From Aminobacter niigataensis (GTDB lineage: Bacteria > Pseudomonadota > Alphaproteobacteria > Rhizobiales > Rhizobiaceae): a stretch of DNA of 64,000 bases. The translations under genes were made by a program, and so were the position numbers. This document shows positions 18,058 to 26,749 of the stretch, one piece after another. The DNA lies in NCBI RefSeq assembly GCF_014200015.1, contig NZ_JACHOT010000001.1:1240001-1304000 (forward strand). Direction: 5' to 3'. The notes below the pieces were generated by a model, which saw only the letters and a program-made list of their open reading frames with translations, did not search any database and was not told the origin of the DNA. Each line of letters begins with the position of its first letter. Position 1 is the stretch's first letter.

Positions 18058-18783
18058 ATGACACTGGTCGATCAGGCTCTCGCCGAGTCGAAGACTGGCG
18101 AAGGCAGCCGTGCCGAAAAAGTGACGACGGCGACCTTCGTCTACCAGCACCTGCGCCGGGACATCCTCAAGGGCGAGTTGAAGCCCGGCCAGAAGCTGCA
18201 GATCGACCAGGTCGCGGCACGTTATTCGGCCGGCACCAATCCGGTGCGCGAGGCGCTCAACCGGCTGTCGTCCGAGCGCCTCGTCGATCGCCACGAGCAG
18301 CGCGGCTTCTCGGTGCCGCAGCTGTCGCTCGAAAGCCTACGCGAACTGGTCAAGACGCGCTGCTGGCTTGAAGCGAAGGCGCTGGAGGAGTCCATCGCCA
18401 ACCGGACGCAGGCGTGGGAGGACAATGTCATCCTCACCTATCACCGCCTGTCACGCACCAAGGTCCGGCTGCCGGAGGACGGCGGCGACAACTCCGAATG
18501 GGAAATCAAGCATCGCGCCTTCCACAACGCGCTGATTGCCGCCTGCGGCTCCTCGCTGCTGATCAACTACTGCAACGAGATGATGGATCACGCCGAGCGG
18601 TACAGGTACATTTCCATGATCATCGCGACGACGCCGCGTCGCGATTCCAACGAAGAACATCGCCTCATCATGGAGGCGACGATCGACGGCAATGTCGAGC
18701 TGGCGAAAGAGCATCTGGTCAGCCAGTACCAGACGACGCTGCGGCTTCTGGAAGAACAGCTCGAAATAGTCGGGGCGGCGTAG
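18058..18783 (+). CDS. GntR-family regulator, FCD type (second)
   Basis: The 241-residue protein has a winged helix (about 25-95: YQHLRRDILKGELKPG, then NPVREALNRLSSERLV and RGFSVPQLS) and a helical FCD effector domain with the histidine pattern HRAFHNALIAACGSS and EEHRLIM. It starts 26 bases after the permease stop and is probably transcribed with the importer. It is a paralogue of the regulator at 11512-12306, so the locus carries two FCD proteins, one at each end. Confidence 0.85.
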   Translation: MTLVDQALAESKTGEGSRAEKVTTATFVYQHLRRDILKGELKPGQKLQIDQVAARYSAGTNPVREALNRLSSERLVDRHEQRGFSVPQLSLESLRELVKTRCWLEAKALEESIANRTQAWEDNVILTYHRLSRTKVRLPEDGGDNSEWEIKHRAFHNALIAACGSSLLINYCNEMMDHAERYRYISMIIATTPRRDSNEEHRLIMEATIDGNVELAKEHLVSQYQTTLRLLEEQLEIVGAA

Positions 18784-18886
18784 CGCGCGACGACCGCAAT
18801 GGCGAGATCGCTGTCCAGGCACTTTACGAGCCTCGCCTGAGCCCCTACTCCGACTGCAACATTGCCCGGCAGCGGAAGGAAGAATC

Positions 18887-19111
18887 ATGTCCGACGACGT
18901 CATCGTGAAAGACAGCAACGGCGCCCAGCTCAACGACGGCGACTCCGTTACCCTGATCAAGGACCTGAAGGTCAAGGGAACCTCCGAGACCATCAAGCGC
19001 GGCACTTTGGTCAAGAACATCCGCCTGACCGGGAACTCCGGCGAGGTCGAATGCAACACCAAGCAGGTCAAAGGACTGGTGTTGAAAACCGAGTTCCTCA
19101 AGAAGGCTTGA
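18887..19111 (+). CDS. PhnA-like (YjdM) short protein
   Basis: The 74-residue protein matches the C-terminal domain of PhnA/YjdM: VKDSNGAQLNDGDSVTLIKDLKVKG, then KRGTLVKNIRL and ECNTKQVKGLVLKTEFLKK. The N-terminal zinc ribbon of E. coli YjdM is missing, as in other alphaproteobacterial short forms. GGAAGGAAG precedes the ATG. Despite the name it has no proven part in phosphonate use; it is a small SH3-like beta barrel. It stands alone between the regulator and an SH3-domain gene. Confidence 0.8.
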   Translation: MSDDVIVKDSNGAQLNDGDSVTLIKDLKVKGTSETIKRGTLVKNIRLTGNSGEVECNTKQVKGLVLKTEFLKKA

Positions 19112-19170
19112 CCCGCCCGCGCAACAGGCGCGTCAACGCGGTTTTAAGCTCTCGGGTCCAGACTCGGCGC

Positions 19171-19902
19171 ATGGGTGGATTCGCGCTTCCAAAACTGAGA
19201 TGGCTGGTGCTTGGCGCGCTTGCGGCGGGCGGCTGGGCCATGACCCAGGACATGCCCAGCAAGGCGCGGATCGACGACCGCCCCGCGAGGGCGGCAAGCC
19301 GGCCCAAGAACGACGCCACCCCCCGCAGGGAAACGGCCACAGTACGACCCAAGGCGAGTGTTGGCTCAGCTTCCGAAACCAATGTCGTGCGGCCGAAAGC
19401 CGATGTCGCAAGGCGCGAAGCCAAGGCCGCGCCCAAGCCAAGCCAGCAGAAGCTGGCCGCGGCACAGCGCCCGAAGGTCGAACCATCTGCTGGCAAGCCC
19501 GCTGCCCTGAAGAAGCCGGCGCAATCCGAATCCACCCTGCGGCCGCCTGCCGACCTCAAGACCGGCTCGATCTCGCGGGCCCCGACGCCCATGCCACGCC
19601 CCAGGCCCTCGCCTGAGGCAACGGCCGCGAAAGCTGTGGCGGCCAAACCGAAGGCCGAGGCCGCACCCCAGCTCAACGTGCTCTACACCAGTACGACGGT
19701 CTATCTGCGCCAGCGCCCGCATGTCTCGGCGCCCGTCACCTCCAGCCTGAAGCAGGGCGAAAGCGTCCGCGTCTTTGCCCGCGACGGCAAATGGACGCTT
19801 GTCTCATCCTCCGGCCGCAAGGGCTGGGTCCACGGCGAAAACCTGCGGCCGGCCGATCCAGGCGCGCCACGGCCCAAGCAACAACTCGCGCAACCGGGAT
19901 AG
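19171..19902 (+). CDS. Membrane-anchored protein with C-terminal bacterial SH3 domain
   Basis: The 243-residue protein starts at ATG 19171. A hydrophobic segment at about 8-24 is an uncleaved anchor or signal. It is followed by a long Lys/Pro/Ala-rich linker (30-175) and an SH3_3-type domain (about 178-228: STTVYLRQRPHVSAPVTSSL, then VRVFARDGKWTLVSS and GWVHGENL). Such domains bind the cell wall. It is probably periplasmic; its exact role is unknown. Confidence 0.75.
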   Translation: MGGFALPKLRWLVLGALAAGGWAMTQDMPSKARIDDRPARAASRPKNDATPRRETATVRPKASVGSASETNVVRPKADVARREAKAAPKPSQQKLAAAQRPKVEPSAGKPAALKKPAQSESTLRPPADLKTGSISRAPTPMPRPRPSPEATAAKAVAAKPKAEAAPQLNVLYTSTTVYLRQRPHVSAPVTSSLKQGESVRVFARDGKWTLVSSSGRKGWVHGENLRPADPGAPRPKQQLAQPG

Positions 19903-20060
19903 ACGGTCCTACCCGGCTGACAAGGCAATTTTCGCCGCCCAAATGGCGCATATCGCTGCGGTTTGGGCTTTGCGGGTTGAAACCGAACGCATCCGGTGCC
20001 AAATCTGCGGAAATGGCTCGCACGCGCTGCGGGCAGCCCAGACATACCCGGCAGAGGTCA

Positions 20061-20888
20061 ATGGTCAGCTATCTCGACGCCGCCACGGCGCCCCTCAGGA
20101 ATACAGGCCAGATCCGCCTCTACGGCGCGGACGCCTTCGAAGGCATGCGCAAGGCCTGCGCGCTCACCGCCCGATGCCTGGACGAACTGGTCGACCGCGT
20201 GGCGCCCGGCGTCACCACCGAAGCCATCGACCGTTTCGTCTTCGAATTCGGCATGGACCATGGCGCAATGCCCGCCACGCTCAACTACCGCGGCTACACC
20301 AAGTCGAGTTGCACCTCGATCAACCACGTCGTCTGCCACGGCATTCCCGACAACAAGCCGCTCAAGGATGGCGACATCGTCAATATCGACGTGACCTACA
20401 TCCTCGACGGCTGGCACGGTGATTCAAGCCGCATGTACCCGGTGGGCACCGTCAAGCGCGCCGCCGAGCGCCTGCTCGAAGTCACGCATGAATGCCTGAT
20501 GCGCGGCATTGCCGCCGTACGCCCCGGCGCGCGCACCGGTGCCATCGGCGCCGCCATCCAGACCTATGCCGAGGCCGAGCGCTGCTCTGTGGTGCGCGAC
20601 TTCTGCGGCCATGGCGTGGGCGCCCTTTTCCATGATGCGCCGAACATCCTGCACTACGGCAACGTCAACGAAGGCGTCGAGATGCGGGAAGGCATGATCT
20701 TCACCATCGAGCCGATGATCAATCTCGGCCGGCCGCATGTGAAGGTGCTGTCCGACGGCTGGACGGCAGTCACCCGCGACCGCTCCTTGTCGGCGCAATA
20801 CGAGCACACCATCGGCGTGACGGCCAACGGCTGCGAGATCTTCACGCTGTCGCCCAAGGGGCTCGACCGGCCGGGCCTGCCCGCATAA
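20061..20888 (+). CDS. map: Type I methionine aminopeptidase
   Basis: Map removes the initiator methionine from nascent proteins. ATG 20061 follows AGAGGT; the 275-residue length fits type I with a short N-terminal extension. The metal ligands are seen in [16 protein letters not shown] (two Asp), [12 protein letters not shown] (His), FTIEPM (Glu) and QYEHTIG (Glu), and the substrate histidine in NHVVCHG. The long ORF reading upstream to 19791 overlaps the SH3 gene and is not used. radC follows after 44 bases. Confidence 0.95.
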   Translation: MVSYLDAATAPLRNTGQIRLYGADAFEGMRKACALTARCLDELVDRVAPGVTTEAIDRFVFEFGMDHGAMPATLNYRGYTKSSCTSINHVVCHGIPDNKPLKDGDIVNIDVTYILDGWHGDSSRMYPVGTVKRAAERLLEVTHECLMRGIAAVRPGARTGAIGAAIQTYAEAERCSVVRDFCGHGVGALFHDAPNILHYGNVNEGVEMREGMIFTIEPMINLGRPHVKVLSDGWTAVTRDRSLSAQYEHTIGVTANGCEIFTLSPKGLDRPGLPA

Positions 20889-20932
20889 TATCGCATCGCC
20901 GGAGACACTCCGGCGGGGGCGACATCGGCGGC

Positions 20933-21685
20933 ATGGCGAGCGACGAGCACGACGAGCGCGGTTTCTTCGGCGAGCGGCCTCTGCCGACGATCAAGCGCGC
21001 GGCCGCTCAGGAAAAGCCCCACTATCTCGGCCATCGCGACAGGCTGCGCGAGCGGTTTTCAGCCACGGGCGGCGAGGCGCTTGCAGACTACGAACTGCTC
21101 GAGCTGCTTCTGTTCAGGCTGATCCCGCGCTCGGATACCAAGCCGGTGGCCAAGGCCTTGCTCACCCGTTTCGGTACCCTTGCCGAAGTTCTCGGCGCCC
21201 CCGCCAATCTCTTGCAGGAAGTCAAAGGCATCGGGCCGTCGGTCGCGCTCGACCTCAAGGTGGTGGCGGCCGCGGCCAGGCGCCTGGCACGCGGCGAGAT
21301 CAGCGGCCGCGAAGTGCTGTCATCATGGAACCAGGTGCTCGACTATTGCCGGGCGGCGATGGCCTTCGAGGCGCGCGAGCACTTCCGCATCCTGTTCCTC
21401 GACAAGAAGAACGTCCTGATCGCCGACGAGGTGCAGCAGACCGGCACCGTCGACCACACACCCGTCTATCCGCGTGAAGTGATCAAGCGCGCGCTGGAGC
21501 TTTCGGCAACCGCGCTCATTCTCGTCCACAACCATCCTTCCGGCGACCCGACGCCGTCGCGTGCCGACATCGACATGACCAGGACCATCATCGACACCGC
21601 CAAGCCACTCGGCATCGCGGTGCATGACCACATCATCATCGGCAAGAACGGTTTTGCCAGCATGAAGGGGTTGCTGCTCATCTGA
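20933..21685 (+). CDS. radC: RadC family JAMM-domain protein
   Basis: The 250-residue protein has a helix-hairpin-helix region (about 89-108, [18 protein letters not shown]) and a C-terminal MPN/JAMM domain with zinc ligands [14 protein letters not shown] (His199, His201, Asp212). It was named as a DNA repair gene, but the evidence in E. coli was later revised, so its role is open. It follows map closely and converges on tig, with a terminator hairpin between. Confidence 0.92.
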   Translation: MASDEHDERGFFGERPLPTIKRAAAQEKPHYLGHRDRLRERFSATGGEALADYELLELLLFRLIPRSDTKPVAKALLTRFGTLAEVLGAPANLLQEVKGIGPSVALDLKVVAAAARRLARGEISGREVLSSWNQVLDYCRAAMAFEAREHFRILFLDKKNVLIADEVQQTGTVDHTPVYPREVIKRALELSATALILVHNHPSGDPTPSRADIDMTRTIIDTAKPLGIAVHDHIIIGKNGFASMKGLLLI

Positions 21686-21731
21686 CCCGATGGCCGGTCG
21701 CCCAGGCGGCGCCCTGCACCATCAGGAATCA

Positions 21732-21763
21732 AAAAGGCCGCCGGATCGCTCCAGCGGCATTTT
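21732..21763. terminator. Bidirectional terminator between radC and tig
   Basis: GCCGCCGGA (21737-21745) pairs with TCCAGCGGC (21750-21758) over a TCGC loop with one mismatch. AAAAA precedes and TTTT follows, so it can act for both converging genes. Confidence 0.65.
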
Positions 21764-21786
21764 CGTTTCGTCTAAGGGACGGCGCC

Positions 21787-23247
21787 TTATTCGGCGTCGG
21801 CTTCCTTGGCCTTCTTCTTCGGAGCGGCCTTCTTCTTGGGCTCTTCGCCCTCAGCCTTGTCGGCCTTCTTGGCCGAAGCCTTCTTCGCCGGCTTTTCCGA
21901 TGCCTCGTCCTCGTCGTCGGCGAGCAGCTCTTCCTTGCTCACCTTCTTGTCGGTGACGGTGATCTGCGACAGCAGGTGATCGACGACCTTCTCCTCGAAC
22001 AGCGGCGCGCGCAGGTTGACCAGCGCCGACGGGTTGTTGCGGTAGAAGTCGAACACTTCCTGCTGCTGGCTGCCCGGGTAGCGGCGAACCGTGTCGAACA
22101 GGCCGCGCTGCAGCTCTTCGTCGTTGACCGTCACGCCAGCCTTTTCGCCGATCTCGGCCAGAACCAGGCCGAGGCGCACGCGACGCTCGGCAAGACGCTG
22201 ATATTCGGCGCGGGCTTCTTCTTCAGTCGTCTCTTCGTCGGCGAAGGTACGGCCGGCGATCTCGAGATCGCGGGTCACCTGGCTCCAGATGTTGCCGAAT
22301 TCGGCTTCGACGAGCTTGGAGGGCGCCTCGAACTGATACGAACCGTCGAGCTGGTCGAGCAGCTGGCGCTTGACCTTCTGGCGCGTCATGGCGCCGAACT
22401 GGTTCTCGATCTGGCCGCGAACGATGTCACGCAGCTTCTCCAGCGATTCCAGGCCGAGGTTCTTGGCAGTCTCGTCATTGACCTCGAGCTTGCCGGGAGC
22501 CGCGACTTCCTTGACGGTGACGTCGAAGGTCGCTTCCTTGCCGGCCAGATGGCTGGCCTGATAGTTTTCCGGGAAAGTCACGGTGACGAGCTTCTCGTCG
22601 CCGGCCTTGGCACCGACCAGCTGGTCCTCGAAGCCGGGGATGAATTCCTTGGAACCGAGCACCAGCGGCTGGTCGCCACCCGTGCCGCCATCGAAGGCAA
22701 CGCCGTCGATCTTGCCGACGTAGTCGATGGTGACGCGGTCGCCTTCGGCCGCCTTGCCGGTCTTCGGCTCATAGGAACGCGCCGATTCGGCTACGCGGTT
22801 GACCTGCTCGTCGATTTCGCTTTCCGGGACGTCATAGACCGGGCGCGACACCTTGATGTCGGAGAAGTCCTTGATCTCGATCGCCGGGATGACTTCGTAG
22901 CTCAGCGAGAACTCGAAATCGGCGCCGCCCTCGAGGATCTTCTCGGCTTCCTTCTCGTCCTCGGTCATCACCACGTCCGGCTGCATCGCAGCCTTTTCGC
23001 CGCGGTCGGAAATGATCGTGCGGGTCGAGTCGGTCAGGATCTCATTGACAACCTCGGCCATGAAGGACTTGCCGTAAACCTTGCGCAGGTGCTGCATCGG
23101 CACCTTGCCCGGACGGAAGCCGTTGATGCGGACCTTGTCCTTGGCAGCCGAAAGCCGCTTCACGAGACGGGCTTCCATGTCGCCGGCAGGAACCGAGACC
23201 TTGATCTCGCGCTTGAGGCCGGAGTTGAGCGTTTCGGTGACCTGCAT
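21787..23247 (-). CDS. tig: Trigger factor
   Basis: Trigger factor is the ribosome-bound chaperone and peptidyl-prolyl isomerase that meets nascent chains. The protein of about 486 residues has the N-terminal ribosome-binding signature [17 protein letters not shown], a central FKBP-type domain (about 160-250: [14 protein letters not shown]) and a helical C-terminal domain. The C-terminus carries a long Lys/Ala/Glu tail ([13 protein letters not shown] and similar) usual in alphaproteobacteria. Two in-frame ATGs (23250 and 23247) follow AAAGG; I use the inner one. A TTG at 23253 is also in frame. Confidence 0.95.
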   Translation of the reverse strand: MQVTETLNSGLKREIKVSVPAGDMEARLVKRLSAAKDKVRINGFRPGKVPMQHLRKVYGKSFMAEVVNEILTDSTRTIISDRGEKAAMQPDVVMTEDEKEAEKILEGGADFEFSLSYEVIPAIEIKDFSDIKVSRPVYDVPESEIDEQVNRVAESARSYEPKTGKAAEGDRVTIDYVGKIDGVAFDGGTGGDQPLVLGSKEFIPGFEDQLVGAKAGDEKLVTVTFPENYQASHLAGKEATFDVTVKEVAAPGKLEVNDETAKNLGLESLEKLRDIVRGQIENQFGAMTRQKVKRQLLDQLDGSYQFEAPSKLVEAEFGNIWSQVTRDLEIAGRTFADEETTEEEARAEYQRLAERRVRLGLVLAEIGEKAGVTVNDEELQRGLFDTVRRYPGSQQQEVFDFYRNNPSALVNLRAPLFEEKVVDHLLSQITVTDKKVSKEELLADDEDEASEKPAKKASAKKADKAEGEEPKKKAAPKKKAKEADAE

Positions 23248-23250
23248 CAT

Positions 23251-23590
23251 CAAACCTTTGTTTTACGTATGGCGCGGCTTGGACGGCTCCCTGCCGTTCC
23301 GCCTGCCGGAATTCGTTTGCCGGGGGTGGCTTCAAGTTCGCAAATCGGCATCCAAGGTCCGCCATATGCGGTCCGTTCGTTCCGCCGTCGTCCGAAGATT
23401 ACGATAAGCTGTTGTTTTTCTGACTTCTTATCGCATCCTGCAGAGACGGGCCTTTGCGTCCCATCTTATTCGACAGGCCTTTTGTCACAGGCGGGGCCAA
23501 TTTTCAACTATCTTCGCGGTTTCTCCCGGTCGAGGTGATTTCCGCTCCGAGATTGACAGAATGATGGCAGCATGGGATTGGCGTTCGCAT
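23251..23590. other. Intergenic region between tig and tRNA-Leu
   Basis: About 340 bases hold the divergent promoters of tig (minus) and tRNA-Leu (plus). The ORFs here have no ribosome site or family features. Nothing else is recognised. Confidence 0.4.
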
Positions 23591-23675
23591 GCGGATGTGG
23601 CGGAACTGGTAGACGCCCTGGATTTAGGTTCCAGTGCCGAGAGGCGTGTAGGTTCGACTCCTATCATCCGCACCA
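23591..23675 (+). tRNA. tRNA-Leu (anticodon UAG)
   Basis: An 85-base class II tRNA with acceptor GCGGATG/CATCCGC, anticodon stem CTGGA/TCCAG with loop TTTAGGT (anticodon TAG), a variable arm TGCCGAGAGGCG and T-loop GGTTCGACTCC, ending with encoded CCA. tRNA-Leu genes are common integration sites, and accessory genes begin directly after it. No second copy of its 3' end was found in this window. Confidence 0.95.
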
Positions 23676-23773
23676 CATCCCCTCCTGTAAGCTGTTTTTA
23701 TTACACAATTTTCCGAGCTTGTGGCACCGTTTGGGGCGCATTCTGTGGCACAAAGCGCGCAATAAATAACAAC

Positions 23774-24061
23774 CTACGGCTTGTCGTGGAACAGCCTTGC
23801 CGGATCGGGATGGCTCTCAAGGATTTGCAGGTAGGCGTCTTCGAGAGCCATCATTGCCGCTAGCCGGCTTTCGCAGCGATCAGCACCGCGTGCCCCGCCC
23901 CACGCCGGGAACCATCGCCAGTACCTTTCGCCCTTGATGCTGTCCGCATAGATGCGCCCTACCCGGCGTTCTCCGTCGAAAGCGCTGTAGTCCTCGCGCT
24001 CGGGATCATCGTCCCATGTACGACGCCACTGTGCGCTCGGACGATTGCTTCCGTCTGCCAT
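23774..24061 (-). CDS. Hypothetical protein, 95 aa
   Basis: The ATG at 24061 overlaps the stop of the upstream gene (ATGA), so the two minus-strand genes are translationally coupled. The protein is rich in Arg, Trp and acidic residues (RRTWDDDPEREDYSAF, RYWRWFPAWGG) and has no signal or membrane segment. A central part (RRVGRIYADSIKGERYWRW) looks like a small beta domain, followed by a helical tail. Short proteins of this type are common in rhizobial prophages and islands; I cannot name a family. Confidence 0.6.
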   Translation of the reverse strand: MADGSNRPSAQWRRTWDDDPEREDYSAFDGERRVGRIYADSIKGERYWRWFPAWGGARGADRCESRLAAMMALEDAYLQILESHPDPARLFHDKP

Positions 24062-24369
24062 CACTCTTCTTTCCAGATCGGAACGCGCTTGATCTGAATG
24101 GCGACAAGCCGGCGGATCTTCCTGCCGACCATCTCCCGCGAGCCCGAAAAGATACGCTCGACATGGAGGAGCCCGTGGCCGCCTGTAACACTCTCGCAGG
24201 TCATCCGGCCAGCAAGGGAATCGACGTCGACATCGCCGAAAAGCTGCATAAGGTCTGTCGCGTAATAGACATGGGCACGCTTGCAATAGGCGCACCGGAC
24301 CTCGACGAGCTCGCGGGCATCGTTCAGCTTGGACAGCGGATAGGGCTTCGACTTGTTGGGCGCGGGCAT
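24061..24369 (-). CDS. Hypothetical protein with CxxC pair, 102 aa
   Basis: The protein starts at ATG 24369 (MPAPNKSKPYPL). It has one CAYCKRAH motif near residue 26, which could be half of a zinc site, and a C-terminal basic region (RKIRRLVAIQIKRV). It is the first gene of a two-gene minus-strand unit and diverges from the small gene at 24430. No strong ribosome site is seen before this ATG. The function is not known. Confidence 0.55.
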   Translation of the reverse strand: MPAPNKSKPYPLSKLNDARELVEVRCAYCKRAHVYYATDLMQLFGDVDVDSLAGRMTCESVTGGHGLLHVERIFSGSREMVGRKIRRLVAIQIKRVPIWKEE

Positions 24370-24429
24370 GAGAACGAAATAGGAACAAACTCCTTGCGGA
24401 GTCAATTCACATCACGCTAACCTATGGGC

Positions 24430-24603
24430 ATGAGCGACGAACAATCCACCGCCCCGTACAAGGCGCCATCAGGCCTCTACGTGCATTGGTGCGAGCACCC
24501 GGGCTGCAAAAAGGATGGCAGCCGGGGTTTTGCCGTCGGCAAGCAGGCGCCGCACTGGTTTTGCTATGAGCACAAGGCCGAGGGCGAGAGGTACATTTCC
24601 TAG
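24430..24603 (+). CDS. 57-aa zinc-finger-like protein
   Basis: This gene is short but clear. The 57-residue product has paired metal-binding residues: WCEHPGCKKDG in the middle and HWFCYEH near the end, a Cys/His pattern that would fit one zinc ion. An in-frame ATG at 24424 is the alternative start. It ends two bases before the GGAGG site of the next gene, so the two form an operon. Similar small Cys/His proteins are found in alphaproteobacterial phages and islands, without known function. Confidence 0.6.
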   Translation: MSDEQSTAPYKAPSGLYVHWCEHPGCKKDGSRGFAVGKQAPHWFCYEHKAEGERYIS

Positions 24604-24612
24604 GAGGCTTCG

Positions 24613-24927
24613 ATGCGCCTTTTTCTCGACATTCCCGGCGCCGCGCCGGCGGACCTTGCCCGTGGCGTAGCGGCGGCCCAGGCGATCCTCGACATGTACG
24701 GAGTAACGCCTGAACAGGGCGCAAGCTCAAGATGGAAGGTAGAACACGCGCACGAACCCTACTACTCCCTGGAGGACGGCGAGAGCTTGGAACCCACCAT
24801 GGAAGACGAGAAGGTCGCCGCAATCTGGTACAGAGCGGAGGCAGCGGCGGTAAAGGCATGCGGCAAAGACCCGGCTCCATATGACCCCGATGATCATCCC
24901 GGTCCACTAGGGTGCAGCCGCGATTGA
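24613..24927 (+). CDS. Hypothetical protein, 104 aa
   Basis: TAGGAGG stands seven bases before ATG 24613. The product is acidic and soluble, with an N-terminal helix (ARGVAAAQAILDMYG) and a second helix (DEKVAAIWYRAEAAAVKAC). I do not recognise it. It lies between the zinc-finger-like gene and the SRAP gene on the same strand. Confidence 0.6.
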   Translation: MRLFLDIPGAAPADLARGVAAAQAILDMYGVTPEQGASSRWKVEHAHEPYYSLEDGESLEPTMEDEKVAAIWYRAEAAAVKACGKDPAPYDPDDHPGPLGCSRD

Positions 24928-24960
24928 CGTCACCCGCACGCCACGGCAGTCTCGAAACCC

Positions 24961-25725
24961 ATGTGCAACCTCTACAATTTCTCCTCATCGCAAGATGAAT
25001 TGCGTGCCCTGACCAAGGTGCTCGACGACATCGCCGGCAACCTTGAACCGTCGATTGACGTCTATCCCGGCCGCAATGGGCCTGTAGTGCGCAACTTCGA
25101 AGGGCGCCGGCAGCTCGCCATGCTCAACTGGGGTATGCCGACGGCTTCTAACGTACAATTCCAGGCGACCAAGGCCCGTGCGGCAAAGCTTGAGGCGAAA
25201 GGGCAGGCTGTCGATTTCAAGGCGCTGCTGGGAAAGGAGCCCGACAAGGGTGTGACCAACATCCGGCGGACGGACAGCAAGCACTGGGCTCCCCATCTCG
25301 GCGTCGAGAGCAGGTGCGTGGTGCCGTTCACCAGCTTCGCAGAGCCAAGCCCAGTCGAAGGCGATAAGGACCCCCTCACGGGCCGGCATCGCAATTTCTG
25401 GTTTGCGCTCAACGAAAGCCAGCCGCTCGCCGTTTTCGCCGGGTTATGGACGCATTGGCGCGGCGCACGCACCATTCGTGATGGCGTCCTCGACTGGGAA
25501 GTCTACGCCTTCCTGACCACGAGCCCGAACACTGTCGTCGCCCCTATCCACGAAAAGGCGATGCCCGTCATCCTGACGACGACGGACGAAATTGAAACAT
25601 GGCTGGCGGCGCCTTGGTCAGAGGCGAGCAAGCTGCAGCGTCCGCTGCCTGACGATATGCTGACGATTGTGGATCTGCCACCGAGCCAACTCATTTCACC
25701 TCAGTCCCAGGCCTCGTTGATCTAG
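24961..25725 (+). CDS. SRAP (YedK/HMCES-type) abasic-site DNA-protein crosslinker
   Basis: The 254-residue protein is of the SOS-response-associated peptidase family. These proteins form a stable crosslink with abasic sites in single-stranded DNA. Cys2, freed by loss of Met, is the crosslinking residue (MCNLYNF). Other family elements are the TNIRRTDS loop with its Asn, the active-site Glu region RCVVPFTSFAEP and the His in IHEKAMPVIL. Many phages and islands carry SRAP genes. It is next to unknown small genes rather than to lexA or a polymerase. Confidence 0.9.
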   Translation: MCNLYNFSSSQDELRALTKVLDDIAGNLEPSIDVYPGRNGPVVRNFEGRRQLAMLNWGMPTASNVQFQATKARAAKLEAKGQAVDFKALLGKEPDKGVTNIRRTDSKHWAPHLGVESRCVVPFTSFAEPSPVEGDKDPLTGRHRNFWFALNESQPLAVFAGLWTHWRGARTIRDGVLDWEVYAFLTTSPNTVVAPIHEKAMPVILTTTDEIETWLAAPWSEASKLQRPLPDDMLTIVDLPPSQLISPQSQASLI

Positions 25726-25737
25726 GAGACAGCTCGA

Positions 25738-26007
25738 ATGTCGAATACCGGTCACGTCGTCCCTCAGCAGAAGATGCCGAAGCTGATCGTCGTCGCAGCA
25801 TTCAATCGCGACGACGAAGGTGACCTGAAGCCCGCATTCGATCCTCGTCAGATGCAAAGTGAGGACGCTGCCGTTCGCCTGGCCAAAATGATCGAGAGCC
25901 AGCACGCCGGCGTCATCGCATGGTCACGAGAAGCAAATCCCGCCATTGGCGAGTACGGCGAACCGACGATACTCTACCGGGCAGGCGAAGTGCCCGACAT
26001 GGAGTGA
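25738..26007 (+). CDS. Hypothetical protein, 89 aa
   Basis: The gene begins 12 bases after the SRAP stop, with TAGGAGACAGC upstream. The product has a beta-alpha start (PKLIVVAAFNRDDEGDLKPAF) and an alpha-helical middle (SEDAAVRLAKMIESQ), ending in a beta segment (HAGVIAWSREANPAIGEYG). It is likely to be cotranscribed with the SRAP gene. No family recognised. Confidence 0.6.
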   Translation: MSNTGHVVPQQKMPKLIVVAAFNRDDEGDLKPAFDPRQMQSEDAAVRLAKMIESQHAGVIAWSREANPAIGEYGEPTILYRAGEVPDME

Positions 26008-26054
26008 GGACAAAATCACATTGGTAGCTGGGCTGTCCGGCGAGATGATCGAAC

Positions 26055-26312
26055 ATGATGTGGTTCTGGCCGGCTGTAAGTATAAGAGAGATCGCGAGCG
26101 GTCACACTTACAACGTGAAGACGGTCGAGGTCGCTGTCGAGCAGATGGAAACCTGGCCACTGCCAGAGAACGGCAAGCGCGGCCCAAAATGGCGGAAAGC
26201 CTACAAGGTCTGTTTCGACGCTCTGGAAGGCATGGCCGAGGCCAACACTGCCGGGAAGGCTTTCGAAGCTGCGGCGAAGGAGGCCGGAGTGCTGCGGAAC
26301 AACTCCCCTTGA
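26055..26312 (+). CDS. DUF982 domain protein
   Basis: The 85-residue product fits DUF982, a small family widespread in rhizobia: FWPAVSI, the VKTVEVAVEQMETWPLP stretch, WRKAYKVCFDALEG and KAFEAAAKEAGVL. The function of the family is unknown. ATG 26055 is followed by another ATG; no strong ribosome site is seen. It is in the same plus-strand row as the SRAP gene. Confidence 0.7.
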   Translation: MMWFWPAVSIREIASGHTYNVKTVEVAVEQMETWPLPENGKRGPKWRKAYKVCFDALEGMAEANTAGKAFEAAAKEAGVLRNNSP

Positions 26313-26342
26313 AATCCGCCATCTCCTGAATACGCTACAACC

Positions 26343-26618
26343 ATGAGCACCCGCATCGACTTCGCCGACGAGCTGGAAAGCGCATCGAACCGGATAGCGG
26401 ACATCAGCCGGGCCGATCTGCAGATCATGTTGCGCCGGGCAGCGCTCAGGCTACGCAACGTCGAAGGCATTGTGCTTGAGCCCGATGTCAACGAGGCAAT
26501 CGACGCGCTCGCATACGATCTCAAGATGAACAGGAAAGACCTGATCCGCGTCATCATCCGCGAATGGCTGGAGAAAGGCGCATATCTGCCGGTGCGTATT
26601 GAGGACGACGAGCCATGA
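26343..26618 (+). CDS. Hypothetical helical protein, 91 aa
   Basis: The product is mostly helical and charged. Its second half (VNEAIDALAYDLKMNRKDLI, then IREWLEKGAYLP) resembles a ribbon-helix-helix-like DNA-binding arrangement, but the match is weak. Its stop overlaps the start of the next gene (ATGA). It could be a small regulator; this is inference. Confidence 0.6.
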   Translation: MSTRIDFADELESASNRIADISRADLQIMLRRAALRLRNVEGIVLEPDVNEAIDALAYDLKMNRKDLIRVIIREWLEKGAYLPVRIEDDEP

Positions 26619-26749
26619 GCCCCGTCCTTTTCTCGATTGCCGCGATTGCCATCTCGGCTTTCGCAATCTGGCATCGGTCAGTGGTCGGCTGGATCGTCGC
26701 GGCCGGCGCCAATGTCGCGGCGATGTGGCTCATGTGGCCGACGCTCTGA
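26615..26749 (+). CDS. 44-aa membrane protein
   Basis: ATG 26615 overlaps the previous stop, so translation is probably coupled. The 44-residue product is nearly all hydrophobic, with two short helices (VLFSIAAIAISAFAIW and GWIVAAGANVAAMWLMW) and His-Arg between. It is a plausible small membrane protein of unknown function, and closes the plus-strand row. Confidence 0.5.
   Translation: MSPVLFSIAAIAISAFAIWHRSVVGWIVAAGANVAAMWLMWPTL

Noticed and set aside
21976-23538. Plus-strand ORF of 520 codons over trigger factor
   Set aside because: Trigger factor motifs are complete on the minus strand; this frame has no known features.
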